The notes beneath the pieces were generated by a model that did no database searches, was not told the DNA's origin, and saw nothing but the letters and a program-made list of their open reading frames with translations. From Sulfurospirillum sp. UBA1314 (GTDB lineage Bacteria > Campylobacterota > Campylobacteria > Campylobacterales > Sulfurospirillaceae), in NCBI GenBank assembly GCA_002307095.1, contig DBTO01000208.1, positions 1-7,026 of the forward strand: DNA of 7,026 bases, in the 5' to 3' direction. The first letter of the stretch is position 1; each line of letters begins with the position of its first letter. The translations under genes and the position numbers were made by a program. Shown one piece after another: positions 1-5,120 of this stretch.

Positions 1-155
1 GTCAAATCAAAAGTGCTGAAGTGATCGCCTATCCAGAACTAGGCCCTGAAGCGATTCGTAGACTCGAAGTCGTTGATTTCCCTTTGACGGTTATTAACGA
101 TACCTACGGTGCCGATCTGTATAAAATTGGTCGCGCACAATACGAAGTATTTTAG
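1..155 (+). CDS. Class I fumarate hydratase / L-tartrate dehydratase beta-type protein, C-terminal fragment
   Basis: Only the last 50 or so codons are in the window (reading frame from base 3, stop TAG at 153-155). The visible peptide contains GPEAIRRLEVVDFP followed by NDTYGADLYKIG. This matches the C-terminal end of the beta subunit or domain of iron-sulfur hydro-lyases (class I fumarase, L(+)-tartrate dehydratase), where a 'GpEAi..lev.dFP....nD..G.Dly' block is typical. These enzymes reversibly hydrate fumarate to L-malate or dehydrate tartrate; the beta part contributes to substrate binding, while the alpha part carries the [4Fe-4S] cluster. Whether this is a separate beta subunit or the end of a fused enzyme cannot be decided because the upstream part is missing. 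A strong hairpin terminator 19 bases after the stop separates it from the lar operon. The fumarase versus tartrate dehydratase choice is open. Confidence 0.75.
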   Translation, partial: QIKSAEVIAYPELGPEAIRRLEVVDFPLTVINDTYGADLYKIGRAQYEVF

Positions 156-173
156 TCTGTTTTTTGTGTTATC

Positions 174-205
174 GTGAGAGCAACGTTTGCTCTCACCTCT
201 TTTTT
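174..205 (+). terminator. Rho-independent terminator of the hydro-lyase gene
   Basis: A perfect 10-bp stem, GTGAGAGCAA (174-183) with TTGCTCTCAC (187-196), closes a three-base CGT loop and is followed by CTCTTTTTT up to 205. It starts 19 bases after the upstream stop codon, so the hydro-lyase transcript should end here rather than run into larA. Confidence 0.88.
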
Positions 206-207
206 AA

Positions 208-355
208 TAGAGTTTTTGCAAAACTCTAGATACGTTTTTAAAGCAAAGCTCTAAAAACTACGTTAACACTAGGTACACTTGGGCAGAGTGCCCACGCACC
301 TTTGGTGCTTTTACTTTTTGCAAAATGAGTTCTAGTGAAAAATTTTTTAGTAAAA
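208..355 (+). repeat. Cluster of consecutive short inverted repeats in the spacer before larA
   Basis: Four further hairpins follow the terminator. They are TAGAGTTTT/AAAACTCTA (208-216 with 220-228, loop TGC); GTTTTTA/TAAAAAC (234-240 with 252-258), with an inner AGC/GCT pair; GGGCA/TGCCC (281-285 with 289-293, loop GAG); and GCACC/GGTGC (296-300 with 304-308, loop TTT), followed by TTTT. Longer-range pairs frame the last two: CACTAG (267-272) with CTAGTG (332-337), and TTTTACT (309-315) with AGTAAAA (349-355). The word TTTTTGCAAAA occurs twice (213-223 and 315-325). I see no open reading frame here that looks like a gene. The block may be a dispersed intergenic repeat, a structured RNA or a run of back-up terminators; the sequence alone does not say which. 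Confidence 0.6.
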
Positions 356-417
356 CGTGTTTGATTTTTTTTTAGAATTCACTCGTTTCGATAAATATTT
401 TTCTAGTTCATTAAACG

Positions 418-432
418 GTGATAAAATATCAC
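418..432. promoter_or_regulatory. Perfect palindrome upstream of the lar promoter, candidate operator
   Basis: GTGATA (418-423) and TATCAC (427-432) flank AAA. The centre at about 425 lies roughly 62 bases before the transcription start predicted from the -10 box, a spacing typical of class I activator sites. The half-sites resemble CRP/FNR half-sites, but the odd length (15 bases, one base too far apart for FNR and too long in the middle for CRP) argues against a standard member. The regulator is unknown. A 12-base word from this site, TAAAATATCACA, recurs in the promoter zone of the minus-strand gene at 4537-4848. Confidence 0.5.
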
Positions 433-474
433 ATATACTTGTTTTAAAGACGATCAGTCAGGCTTTTGTAGCCT

Positions 475-480
475 TATAAT
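475..480 (+). promoter_or_regulatory. -10 box of the lar operon promoter
   Basis: A perfect TATAAT with no TTGACA-like box 15-19 bases upstream, but with a CTTTTG element (463-468) just before it. This fits the sigma-70 promoters of Campylobacter relatives, which rely on the -10 box and T-rich upstream DNA. Transcription would start near 486-488, leaving a leader of about 15 bases. A small inverted repeat, AGGCT/AGCCT (460-464 with 470-474), abuts the -10 box and could serve as a repressor site, though it is short. Confidence 0.65.
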
Positions 481-491
481 AGAGTGAAAAG

Positions 492-497
492 AAGGAG
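492..497 (+). promoter_or_regulatory. larA: Ribosome binding site of larA
   Basis: AAGGAG ends five bases before ATG at 503. The in-frame GTG at 497 overlaps this site and therefore cannot be the start that uses it, which fixes the larA start at 503. Confidence 0.85.
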
Positions 498-502
498 TGG
501 CG

Positions 503-1762
503 ATGAACGTAACGGTTGGTTATGGCAAAGATGAAACATTTGAGCTAGAGATAAGCGAAAAACAATTGGTGGGCGTTTATAACCCAAACAGTGTTCCCAA
601 AATTGACTACAATCATGCGATTGATGAAGCGTTATTGCATACGCTTGGTAAAGAGAGTTTTGATCATTTTATCGACACCGATGAGCGTATTGTCTTCATC
701 GTCAATGATGGCACACGCCCTACTCCAACGCGTAAAGTGCTTGCGCGCATTTACCCCAAAATCAAAGAGAAAGATATTTATTTTATCGTGGCAACAGGCT
801 GTCATCGAGCACCAACAGAAGAAGAGTGGCATTTTATCTTGGGAAAAGAGATCTATGAAGATTTACATGTAAAGAATCGTCTTTGGAGCCATGACTCACG
901 TAAAGACGCGATGGTTTACCTTGGAAAATCCACCAATGGTACAGAGATGTACCTCAATAAAATCGTCGCCGAAGCCAAAAAAGTCTGCGCGATCGGCTCA
1001 GTCGAACCGCACTATTTTGCCGGCTACACGGGCGGACGTAAAGCGTTTTTACCGGGTGTTGCAGCGTTTGAGACCATTGAGCAAAACCACCTCTTAGCGC
1101 TTCATCCCAACGCTCAAGCCCTCTCCTTAAAAGGCAATCCCGTGCATGAAGATATGATGGACGCGATGAAAGTGTTAAGCCATATTGATGTCTTTGCCAT
1201 TATGACCGTTTTGGACAGCGATCATGATATTTGCGCTGTCACTGCAGGCGATTTGAGTGACTCGTTTTACGCCGCGATTGACAAAGCCGATGAAGTTTTT
1301 TGTGTGAATATTCCGCAAAAAGCGGACATCGTCATCTCGGTTGCGCCCTATCCGATGGACATCGATCTTTATCAGTCTCAAAAAGCACTTGATAATGGCA
1401 AACTTGCCCTTAATGACAAAGGTATCCTCATTATGGTGGCGAAATGTCGTACGGGCATCGGTGAAGAGGGCTTCTTTAAACTGATGAATTCGGCACATTG
1501 CCCACAAGAAGTGCTCAATAAAATCAAATGCGGTTATAAACTAGGCTATCACAAAGCGGCAAAAATGGCGGAGATTAACCTCTGGGCTCAAAGCTGGGCG
1601 GTCAGTGAACTGAGCGATGAAGAGATGAAAGCGGTACATCTAAAGCCTTACCATGATTTACATGTAGCACTCGCTGAGGCGATCAAAGAAAAAGGTGAAA
1701 ACGCGAGCATCATCGTGCTTCCTTTTGGCTCCATCACCGTTCCTAAAGTCGTGAGTAACTAG
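503..1762 (+). CDS. larA: LarA-family nickel-pincer-nucleotide-dependent 2-hydroxyacid racemase/epimerase
   Basis: A 419-residue cytoplasmic enzyme, close to the length of Lactobacillus plantarum lactate racemase (about 424). It uses the NPN cofactor, bound covalently to a lysine, to move a hydride from and to the C2 of a 2-hydroxyacid. Residues matching the L. plantarum active site are all present: R72 in DGTRP, H101 in GCHR, H170 in EPHYF, K180 in GGRKAFLPG (cofactor lysine), H196 in QNHLL, and Y290, Q291 and K294 in LYQSQK. The offset is a constant four residues from H170 onward. Start ATG 503 is chosen over GTG 497 because of the AAGGAG at 492-497. First gene of the operon; larC follows after seven bases. 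The substrate is not certain, since the family also contains malate, 2-hydroxyglutarate, phenyllactate and sugar-acid enzymes. Two copies of the TACATGTA palindrome lie within the gene. Confidence 0.93.
   Translation: MNVTVGYGKDETFELEISEKQLVGVYNPNSVPKIDYNHAIDEALLHTLGKESFDHFIDTDERIVFIVNDGTRPTPTRKVLARIYPKIKEKDIYFIVATGCHRAPTEEEWHFILGKEIYEDLHVKNRLWSHDSRKDAMVYLGKSTNGTEMYLNKIVAEAKKVCAIGSVEPHYFAGYTGGRKAFLPGVAAFETIEQNHLLALHPNAQALSLKGNPVHEDMMDAMKVLSHIDVFAIMTVLDSDHDICAVTAGDLSDSFYAAIDKADEVFCVNIPQKADIVISVAPYPMDIDLYQSQKALDNGKLALNDKGILIMVAKCRTGIGEEGFFKLMNSAHCPQEVLNKIKCGYKLGYHKAAKMAEINLWAQSWAVSELSDEEMKAVHLKPYHDLHVALAEAIKEKGENASIIVLPFGSITVPKVVSN
862..873. repeat. TTTACATGTAAA palindrome, perfect copy inside larA
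   Basis: A perfect dodecamer read as part of codons for L121-H122-V123-K124 of LarA (TTA-CAT-GTA-AAG). Confidence 0.9.
1657..1668. repeat. TACATGTA palindrome, partial copy inside larA
   Basis: TTTACATGTAGC: ten bases of the dodecamer are kept. It is read in the same phase as the first larA copy, encoding L386-H387-V388. Confidence 0.8.
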
Positions 1763-1769
1763 GTTTATT

Positions 1770-2951
1770 ATGAGAGTTCTTTACTACGACTGCTTTAGTG
1801 GCATCAGCGGCGATATGAATCTAGGGGCTCTTCTGGATTTGGGCGTCAGCGAAGCGTATTTAAGGCAAGAACTCTCCAAACTCTCTTTGGATACTGCGTT
1901 TGAAATGGTGGTTGAAAAAGCCAGTAAAATGGGCATTAGTGGAACGAAAGTTACGGTGAAGCTCACCTCTCAATGGCATACGCATCCTCACGTTCATCGA
2001 ACCTTTAAAGAGATCGAAGCGATCATCAACAACAGCACACTGGCTCAAAGCATCAAAGAGCGAAGCTTGAAGATGTTTTGGATGGTGGCTTTAGCGGAGG
2101 GGAAAATCCACGGTAAAGTGCCGTATGAAGTCGGGTTTCACGAAGTCGGTGCGATTGACTCCATTGTCGACATTGTCGGAGCGGCGATCTGTTTGGATGC
2201 TTTACATGTAAAGAAAATTATCGCTTCCAAAGTTGAGTTGGGCGGTGGATTTGTCACCTGCGCACACGGCACACTTCCTGTGCCTGCTCCTGCGACAGTG
2301 GAAATTCTTCAAAACGTCCCCGTCACATTAGGACGCGTCCCTTCTGAGACAACAACGCCCACGGGTGCGGCTATTCTCAAAACCAATGTCGATGCGTACG
2401 AAGAAAAGCCCTCGTTGGTGATCGAAAAGATCGGGTATGGCATCGGGCATAAGGATTTTAGTATTCCCAATGTGTTGCGTGTCTATTTGGGCGAGGAAGA
2501 TGCGAGCGTGGATGAAGAGGTTATTTTAGAGACAAATATCGACGATATGAGCCCTGAAATACTCTCTTACGTGCAAGAGCAACTGTTTGAAGTGGGTGTT
2601 AAAGATGTCTACACGACGGCGATTACGACCAAGAAAAACCGTTTGGGTGTGAAGCTCAGTGTCTTGGTCAGTCTGGACAAAGAAGCTGAGGCGAAACGCA
2701 TCATCTTTTTGGAGACAACCTCTATCGGGTTGAGGCGCTCCCTCGTTGAAAAGATCGCGTTGGAGCGCGAAATCAAGCAAGTACAAACGCCTTACGGTGA
2801 AATCAGCGTCAAATGTGCCTTTTTCGAAGGCAAACGTGTAAAATACAAAGCCGAATACGAAGCGTGTAAAAAAGCCGCACGTGAGCATAACGTGCCCATA
2901 GCATTGGTTTATGAGAGTGTCACGTTAGCGATGGGAAAAGAAAATGTATAA
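1770..2951 (+). CDS. larC: LarC, nickel insertion enzyme of the NPN cofactor (CTP-dependent nickel chelatase)
   Basis: A 393-residue member of the LarC/DUF111 family. LarC inserts nickel into pyridinium-3,5-bisthiocarboxylate mononucleotide using CTP, the last step of cofactor synthesis. Visible signatures are YYDCFSGISGDMNLGAL at the N-terminus (residues 5-21), a histidine-rich HTHPHVH (70-76) likely to handle nickel, FHEVGAIDSIVDIVGA (123-138), PTGAA (197-201), and ETNIDDMSPE (254-263) opening the C-terminal LarC2-type domain. In L. plantarum the two halves (larC1, larC2) are joined by programmed frameshifting; here one uninterrupted frame encodes both, so no recoding is needed. The Shine-Dalgarno is weak (AGG at 1761-1763, overlapping the larA stop), which suggests translational coupling to larA. 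The 3' end overlaps larE by eight bases. A perfect TTTACATGTAAA lies at 2201-2212. Confidence 0.93.
   Translation: MRVLYYDCFSGISGDMNLGALLDLGVSEAYLRQELSKLSLDTAFEMVVEKASKMGISGTKVTVKLTSQWHTHPHVHRTFKEIEAIINNSTLAQSIKERSLKMFWMVALAEGKIHGKVPYEVGFHEVGAIDSIVDIVGAAICLDALHVKKIIASKVELGGGFVTCAHGTLPVPAPATVEILQNVPVTLGRVPSETTTPTGAAILKTNVDAYEEKPSLVIEKIGYGIGHKDFSIPNVLRVYLGEEDASVDEEVILETNIDDMSPEILSYVQEQLFEVGVKDVYTTAITTKKNRLGVKLSVLVSLDKEAEAKRIIFLETTSIGLRRSLVEKIALEREIKQVQTPYGEISVKCAFFEGKRVKYKAEYEACKKAAREHNVPIALVYESVTLAMGKENV
2201..2212. repeat. TTTACATGTAAA palindrome, perfect copy inside larC
   Basis: Extends to a perfect 14-mer CTTTACATGTAAAG (2200-2213). It is read as L145-H146-V147-K148 of LarC. Confidence 0.9.
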
Positions 2952-3747
2952 AAAATACGAACGTTTAGTCGAAATTATCGGCTCATATGAGAGCCTTGTG
3001 GTTGCCTTTTCGGGTGGTGTTGACAGCAGTTTTTTACTTAAGGCGGCGCACGATGTTTTAGGAGATAAAGCCATCGGCATTACGGCATCGACACCGTACA
3101 TTGCTGATTGGGAGGTTAAAGATGCGATTTGCATTGCCGATGAGATCGGTGCGCGTCATGAAGTCGTCGTTAAACCGTGGATCGAAGCGATTCGCGAAAA
3201 TCCCAAAAACCGATGTTACCTCTGCAAACACGCCCTCTTCTCTTCCTTGATTGAAGTCGCCAACCAAAAAGGTTTCAGTGCTGTCGCTGAGGGGAGCAAT
3301 GTCGATGACACCAAAGAGTATCGACCTGGGCGCGTGGCGCTGGGCGAGCTTGGCATCAAAACCCCACTGTTAGATGCAGGGCTTACCAAGGACGAGATAC
3401 GCGCGCTCTCCAAAGATATGGAACTTTCCACATGGGATAAACCTTCCTATGCGTGCTTGTTGACACGGTTTCCTTACGGCAAAGCCATCAATGAAAAAGC
3501 ACTGGGTATGGTTGGCATGGCGGAGGGCTACATGATAGAACAAGGCTATGGTAACATAAGAGTGCGCTATGAAGAGGGTTTAGCAAGGATTGAAATGCCA
3601 CAATCGCATGCAATCCACCTCTTAAAAGACCAACGATTGAACGAAATCTGCGCCTATTTTAAGTCGCTAGGATTTTTACATGTAACGCTTGATCTTGAAG
3701 GTTACAGACACAATTCTGTCGCAGAATCTTTAAGCTTAAGAGCCTAA
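2944..3747 (+). CDS. larE: LarE, ATP-dependent sulfur transferase of NPN cofactor synthesis
   Basis: A 267-residue PP-loop protein. LarE adenylylates the carboxylates of pyridinium-3,5-biscarboxylate mononucleotide and replaces them with thiocarboxylates. The ATP-binding SGGVDSS is at residues 23-29. The family block NPKNRCYLCK covers 86-95, with cysteines 91 and 94. KPSYACLLTRFPYG (166-179) holds C171, the position of the sacrificial cysteine (C176) of L. plantarum LarE. I see no further cysteines clustered around C171, so the sulfur is more likely taken from the protein's own cysteine than delivered through the [4Fe-4S] cluster of the Thermotoga-type enzyme; that choice is inference. The start at 2944 lies inside the larC end (eight-base overlap), preceded only by a weak GGGAAAAG, again suggesting coupling. 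The gene ends two bases before larB. Confidence 0.93.
   Translation: MYKKYERLVEIIGSYESLVVAFSGGVDSSFLLKAAHDVLGDKAIGITASTPYIADWEVKDAICIADEIGARHEVVVKPWIEAIRENPKNRCYLCKHALFSSLIEVANQKGFSAVAEGSNVDDTKEYRPGRVALGELGIKTPLLDAGLTKDEIRALSKDMELSTWDKPSYACLLTRFPYGKAINEKALGMVGMAEGYMIEQGYGNIRVRYEEGLARIEMPQSHAIHLLKDQRLNEICAYFKSLGFLHVTLDLEGYRHNSVAESLSLRA
3675..3686. repeat. TTTACATGTAA palindrome, near-perfect copy inside larE
   Basis: TTTACATGTAAC, one base off the dodecamer. It is read as L245-H246-V247 of LarE, the same phase as in larA and larC. Confidence 0.85.
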
Positions 3748-3749
3748 AC

Positions 3750-4496
3750 ATGTGTGTACAAAGCATTGAAAAGCTATTGGAAGCCGTGCAAAATGGCGAA
3801 GTGAGTGTCGCTGATGCACTGCAAAAGATCAAAGCAGAGCCTTTTGAAGAGTTAGATTTTGCTAAGATCGACCATCATCGTGGGGTTCGTTTGGGTTATC
3901 CTGAGGTGATTTACGGTGAGCGTAAAACACCAGATCAGATCGCTCAAATCACCCAAAAACTCCTAGATCGTGACAATAACATTCTCATCACCCGAGCCAA
4001 TGAAGCGGCGTATCAAGCCGTTCAAAGCATCGCACCTGAAGCCAAATACAACGTGATGGGTCGAACGATCACCATCGAGCGCGAGATCACGACACCACCA
4101 GCCAGTTACATCGCCATCGTAGCAGCTGGAACGTCCGATCTTTACGTGGTCGAAGAAGCCTATGAGACAGCGCGCATCTTGGGCAATCACGTCAAAAAAG
4201 TGGTCGATGTGGGCGTGGCTGGAATCCACCGCTTGTTCGCGTATCTGGAAGTCATCCAAAACGCCAAAGTGGTCATCGTCATCGCAGGAATGGAAGGCGC
4301 ACTCGCGAGTGTCATCGGAGGCTTGGTCGATAAACCCGTCATCGCAGTTCCCACCAGTGTCGGTTATGGCGCCAGTTTTGGAGGCATCGCAGCGCTTCTT
4401 TCCATGCTCAACAGCTGTGCAAGTGGCGTAAGCGTCGTCAACATCGACAACGGCTTTGGAGCAGCGTATAACGCGAGTATTATTAACCATCTTTAA
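3750..4496 (+). CDS. larB: LarB, pyridinium-3,5-biscarboxylic acid mononucleotide synthase
   Basis: A 248-residue protein, almost the length of L. plantarum LarB (about 246). LarB carries out the first step of NPN synthesis: it carboxylates nicotinic acid adenine dinucleotide at pyridinium C5 and releases AMP. The C-terminal half (about 118-248) is the PurE-like fold, with IVAAGTSD (123-130), VGVAGIHR (154-161), AGMEGALASVIGGL (179-192), PTSVGYGASFGG (201-212) and the closing VVNIDNGFGAA (229-239). C223, in LNSCASG, sits where the catalytic cysteine (C221) of the L. plantarum enzyme is expected. DHHRGVRLGYPEVIYG (41-56) is a further family block. The start ATG is two bases after the larE stop, with AAGAG at 3738-3742 as a modest ribosome binding site. 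It is the last gene of the operon; the next gene converges on it. Confidence 0.93.
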   Translation: MCVQSIEKLLEAVQNGEVSVADALQKIKAEPFEELDFAKIDHHRGVRLGYPEVIYGERKTPDQIAQITQKLLDRDNNILITRANEAAYQAVQSIAPEAKYNVMGRTITIEREITTPPASYIAIVAAGTSDLYVVEEAYETARILGNHVKKVVDVGVAGIHRLFAYLEVIQNAKVVIVIAGMEGALASVIGGLVDKPVIAVPTSVGYGASFGGIAALLSMLNSCASGVSVVNIDNGFGAAYNASIINHL

Positions 4497-4507
4497 GCGT
4501 TCGGTGC

Positions 4508-4519
4508 TTTACATGTAAA
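4508..4519. repeat. TTTACATGTAAA palindrome, perfect copy between larB and the convergent small gene
   Basis: Extends to CTTTACATGTAAAG (4507-4520), the same 14-mer as in larC. It sits 11 bases after the larB stop in the 40-base gap between two converging genes and is followed on the plus strand by TCTTTAT. No better terminator is visible here, so it may double as a weak transcription stop. Confidence 0.9.
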
Positions 4520-4536
4520 GTCTTTATACGATCATT

Positions 4537-4848
4537 TTAGTTCATGTATTTAAATGAAAATTTTCTCGAAATGTAGCTTGGTTTTATTGAAGAGTTGTCG
4601 TATCTTGTTTTTATCAGCGTCATCGTTTGGTTAGGTTCTAAGACAAGGTTGTCTATTTTGCGATAGATTTTATCAAGCTTTGCCTCTGCTTGAACGACTA
4701 CTTTTTTTTGCGTCATGTTGATAACGTTGACTTCTGCGCTCATCGGTCCTTTATATAAATACATGCAAACCTGCTCCATGTCGTATTCGCAAGGTGGAAG
4801 TGCGTACATACTTGTGAGTAATCCCATTGATATCCATACTTTTCTCAT
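4537..4848 (-). CDS. Small secreted/periplasmic protein of unknown function
   Basis: A 103-residue protein I do not recognise. The first 16 residues (MRKVWISMGLLTSMYA) look like a short Sec signal peptide with a cleavage site after A16; the following LPPC is not a proper lipobox, so a soluble periplasmic form is more likely than a lipoprotein. The mature part has only two cysteines (C20 and C28), which could form a disulfide, and then alternating hydrophobic stretches suggesting beta strands. The start is supported by an AGGGGG (minus strand, bases 4859-4854) five bases before ATG and by a minus-strand -10 box at 4893-4888. The gene converges on larB with 40 bases between stops, so it is not part of the lar operon. 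The reality of the gene is well supported by signal peptide, ribosome binding site and promoter; its function is open. Confidence 0.75.
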   Translation of the reverse strand: MRKVWISMGLLTSMYALPPCEYDMEQVCMYLYKGPMSAEVNVINMTQKKVVVQAEAKLDKIYRKIDNLVLEPNQTMTLIKTRYDNSSIKPSYISRKFSFKYMN

Positions 4849-4887
4849 TCTAGCCCCCTAGTGTGTGATATTTTAATAACTTTTTTG

Positions 4888-4893
4888 ATTATA
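4888..4893 (-). promoter_or_regulatory. -10 box for the small exported-protein gene
   Basis: TATAAT on the minus strand, 40 bases before the start codon, within AT-rich DNA. Transcription would begin near 4881. The word TAAAATATCACA shared with the lar upstream palindrome lies just downstream, at 4875-4864 on the minus strand. Confidence 0.5.
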
Positions 4894-4955
4894 TATTAAA
4901 AATTATCGATTTCATAATTTTAATTAATTTTTGGACAGAAATGTGAATAATTTGT

Positions 4956-4967
4956 TTTACATGTAAA
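4956..4967. repeat. TTTACATGTAAA palindrome, perfect copy in the spacer
   Basis: A perfect dodecamer 18 bases before the next copy. TGTAAA (4962-4967) can also pair with TTTACA (4971-4976) across CTT, giving an alternative small hairpin. Confidence 0.9.
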
Positions 4968-4976
4968 CTTTTTACA

Positions 4977-5006
4977 CCAAGAATCTTTACATGTAAAAAT
5001 TCTTGG
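4977..5006. repeat. 30-bp near-perfect palindrome built around a TTTACATGTAAA copy
   Basis: CCAAGAAT (4977-4984) pairs with ATTCTTGG (4999-5006), and between them lies a perfect TTTACATGTAAA (4986-4997). Only the C4985/A4998 position breaks the symmetry. Neither strand shows a T-run directly after it, so it does not look like an ordinary terminator; it lies about 110 bases after the PilZ gene stop and about 130 bases before the small gene. Confidence 0.85.
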
Positions 5007-5104
5007 GTAATATTGAATTTCTTGACACCACGTATTTAGGGGAGCTAAACTTTTAACTTTTGAGAAGCCAATACAATCAATAAATGCAATGATCCGAAAA
5101 ATAT

Positions 5105-5120
5105 CTTTTACATGTAAAGG
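5105..5120 (-). terminator. Possible weak terminator of the PilZ gene, made from a TTTACATGTAAA copy
   Basis: The perfect dodecamer at 5107-5118 lies two bases after the PilZ gene stop codon. In the transcript, CCUUUA and UAAAAG (with one G-U pair) can form a six-bp stem around a CAUG loop, followed by AUAUUUUU. The hairpin is short and GC-poor, so termination would be weak; the repeat itself is certain. Confidence 0.4.

Noticed and set aside
365..373. Run of nine T as a phase-variable tract
   Set aside because: It is over 100 bases upstream of the -10 box, and A/T runs of this length are ordinary in such AT-rich spacers.
497..502. GTG at 497 as the start of larA (two extra residues)
   Set aside because: The GTG overlaps the AAGGAG ribosome binding site; ATG at 503 has that site at a five-base spacing.
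1175..1507. 110-codon minus-strand frame opposite larA, and the 120-codon frame at 2526-2888 opposite larC
   Set aside because: Both are antisense to conserved coding sequence, and their translations have no recognisable motif.
1770..2951. Programmed frameshift in larC as in L. plantarum larC1/larC2
   Set aside because: Both domains are in a single uninterrupted frame, so no recoding site is needed.
3963..4490. 175-codon open frame on the minus strand opposite larB
   Set aside because: It lies wholly antisense to a well-conserved gene, its translation is rich in D/H/C residues typical of a shadow frame, and it has no ribosome binding site of note.
5022..5051. Plus-strand promoter with TTGACA (5022-5027) and TAAACT (5046-5051)
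   Set aside because: The -10 match is poor, no gene follows on the plus strand, and transcription would run antisense into the PilZ gene; not supported beyond the -35 word.
4956..5118. Palindrome cluster as a CRISPR array
   Set aside because: The 12-base units are unevenly spaced (18 and 109 bases apart), are too short for CRISPR repeats and also occur inside genes; no cas gene is present.
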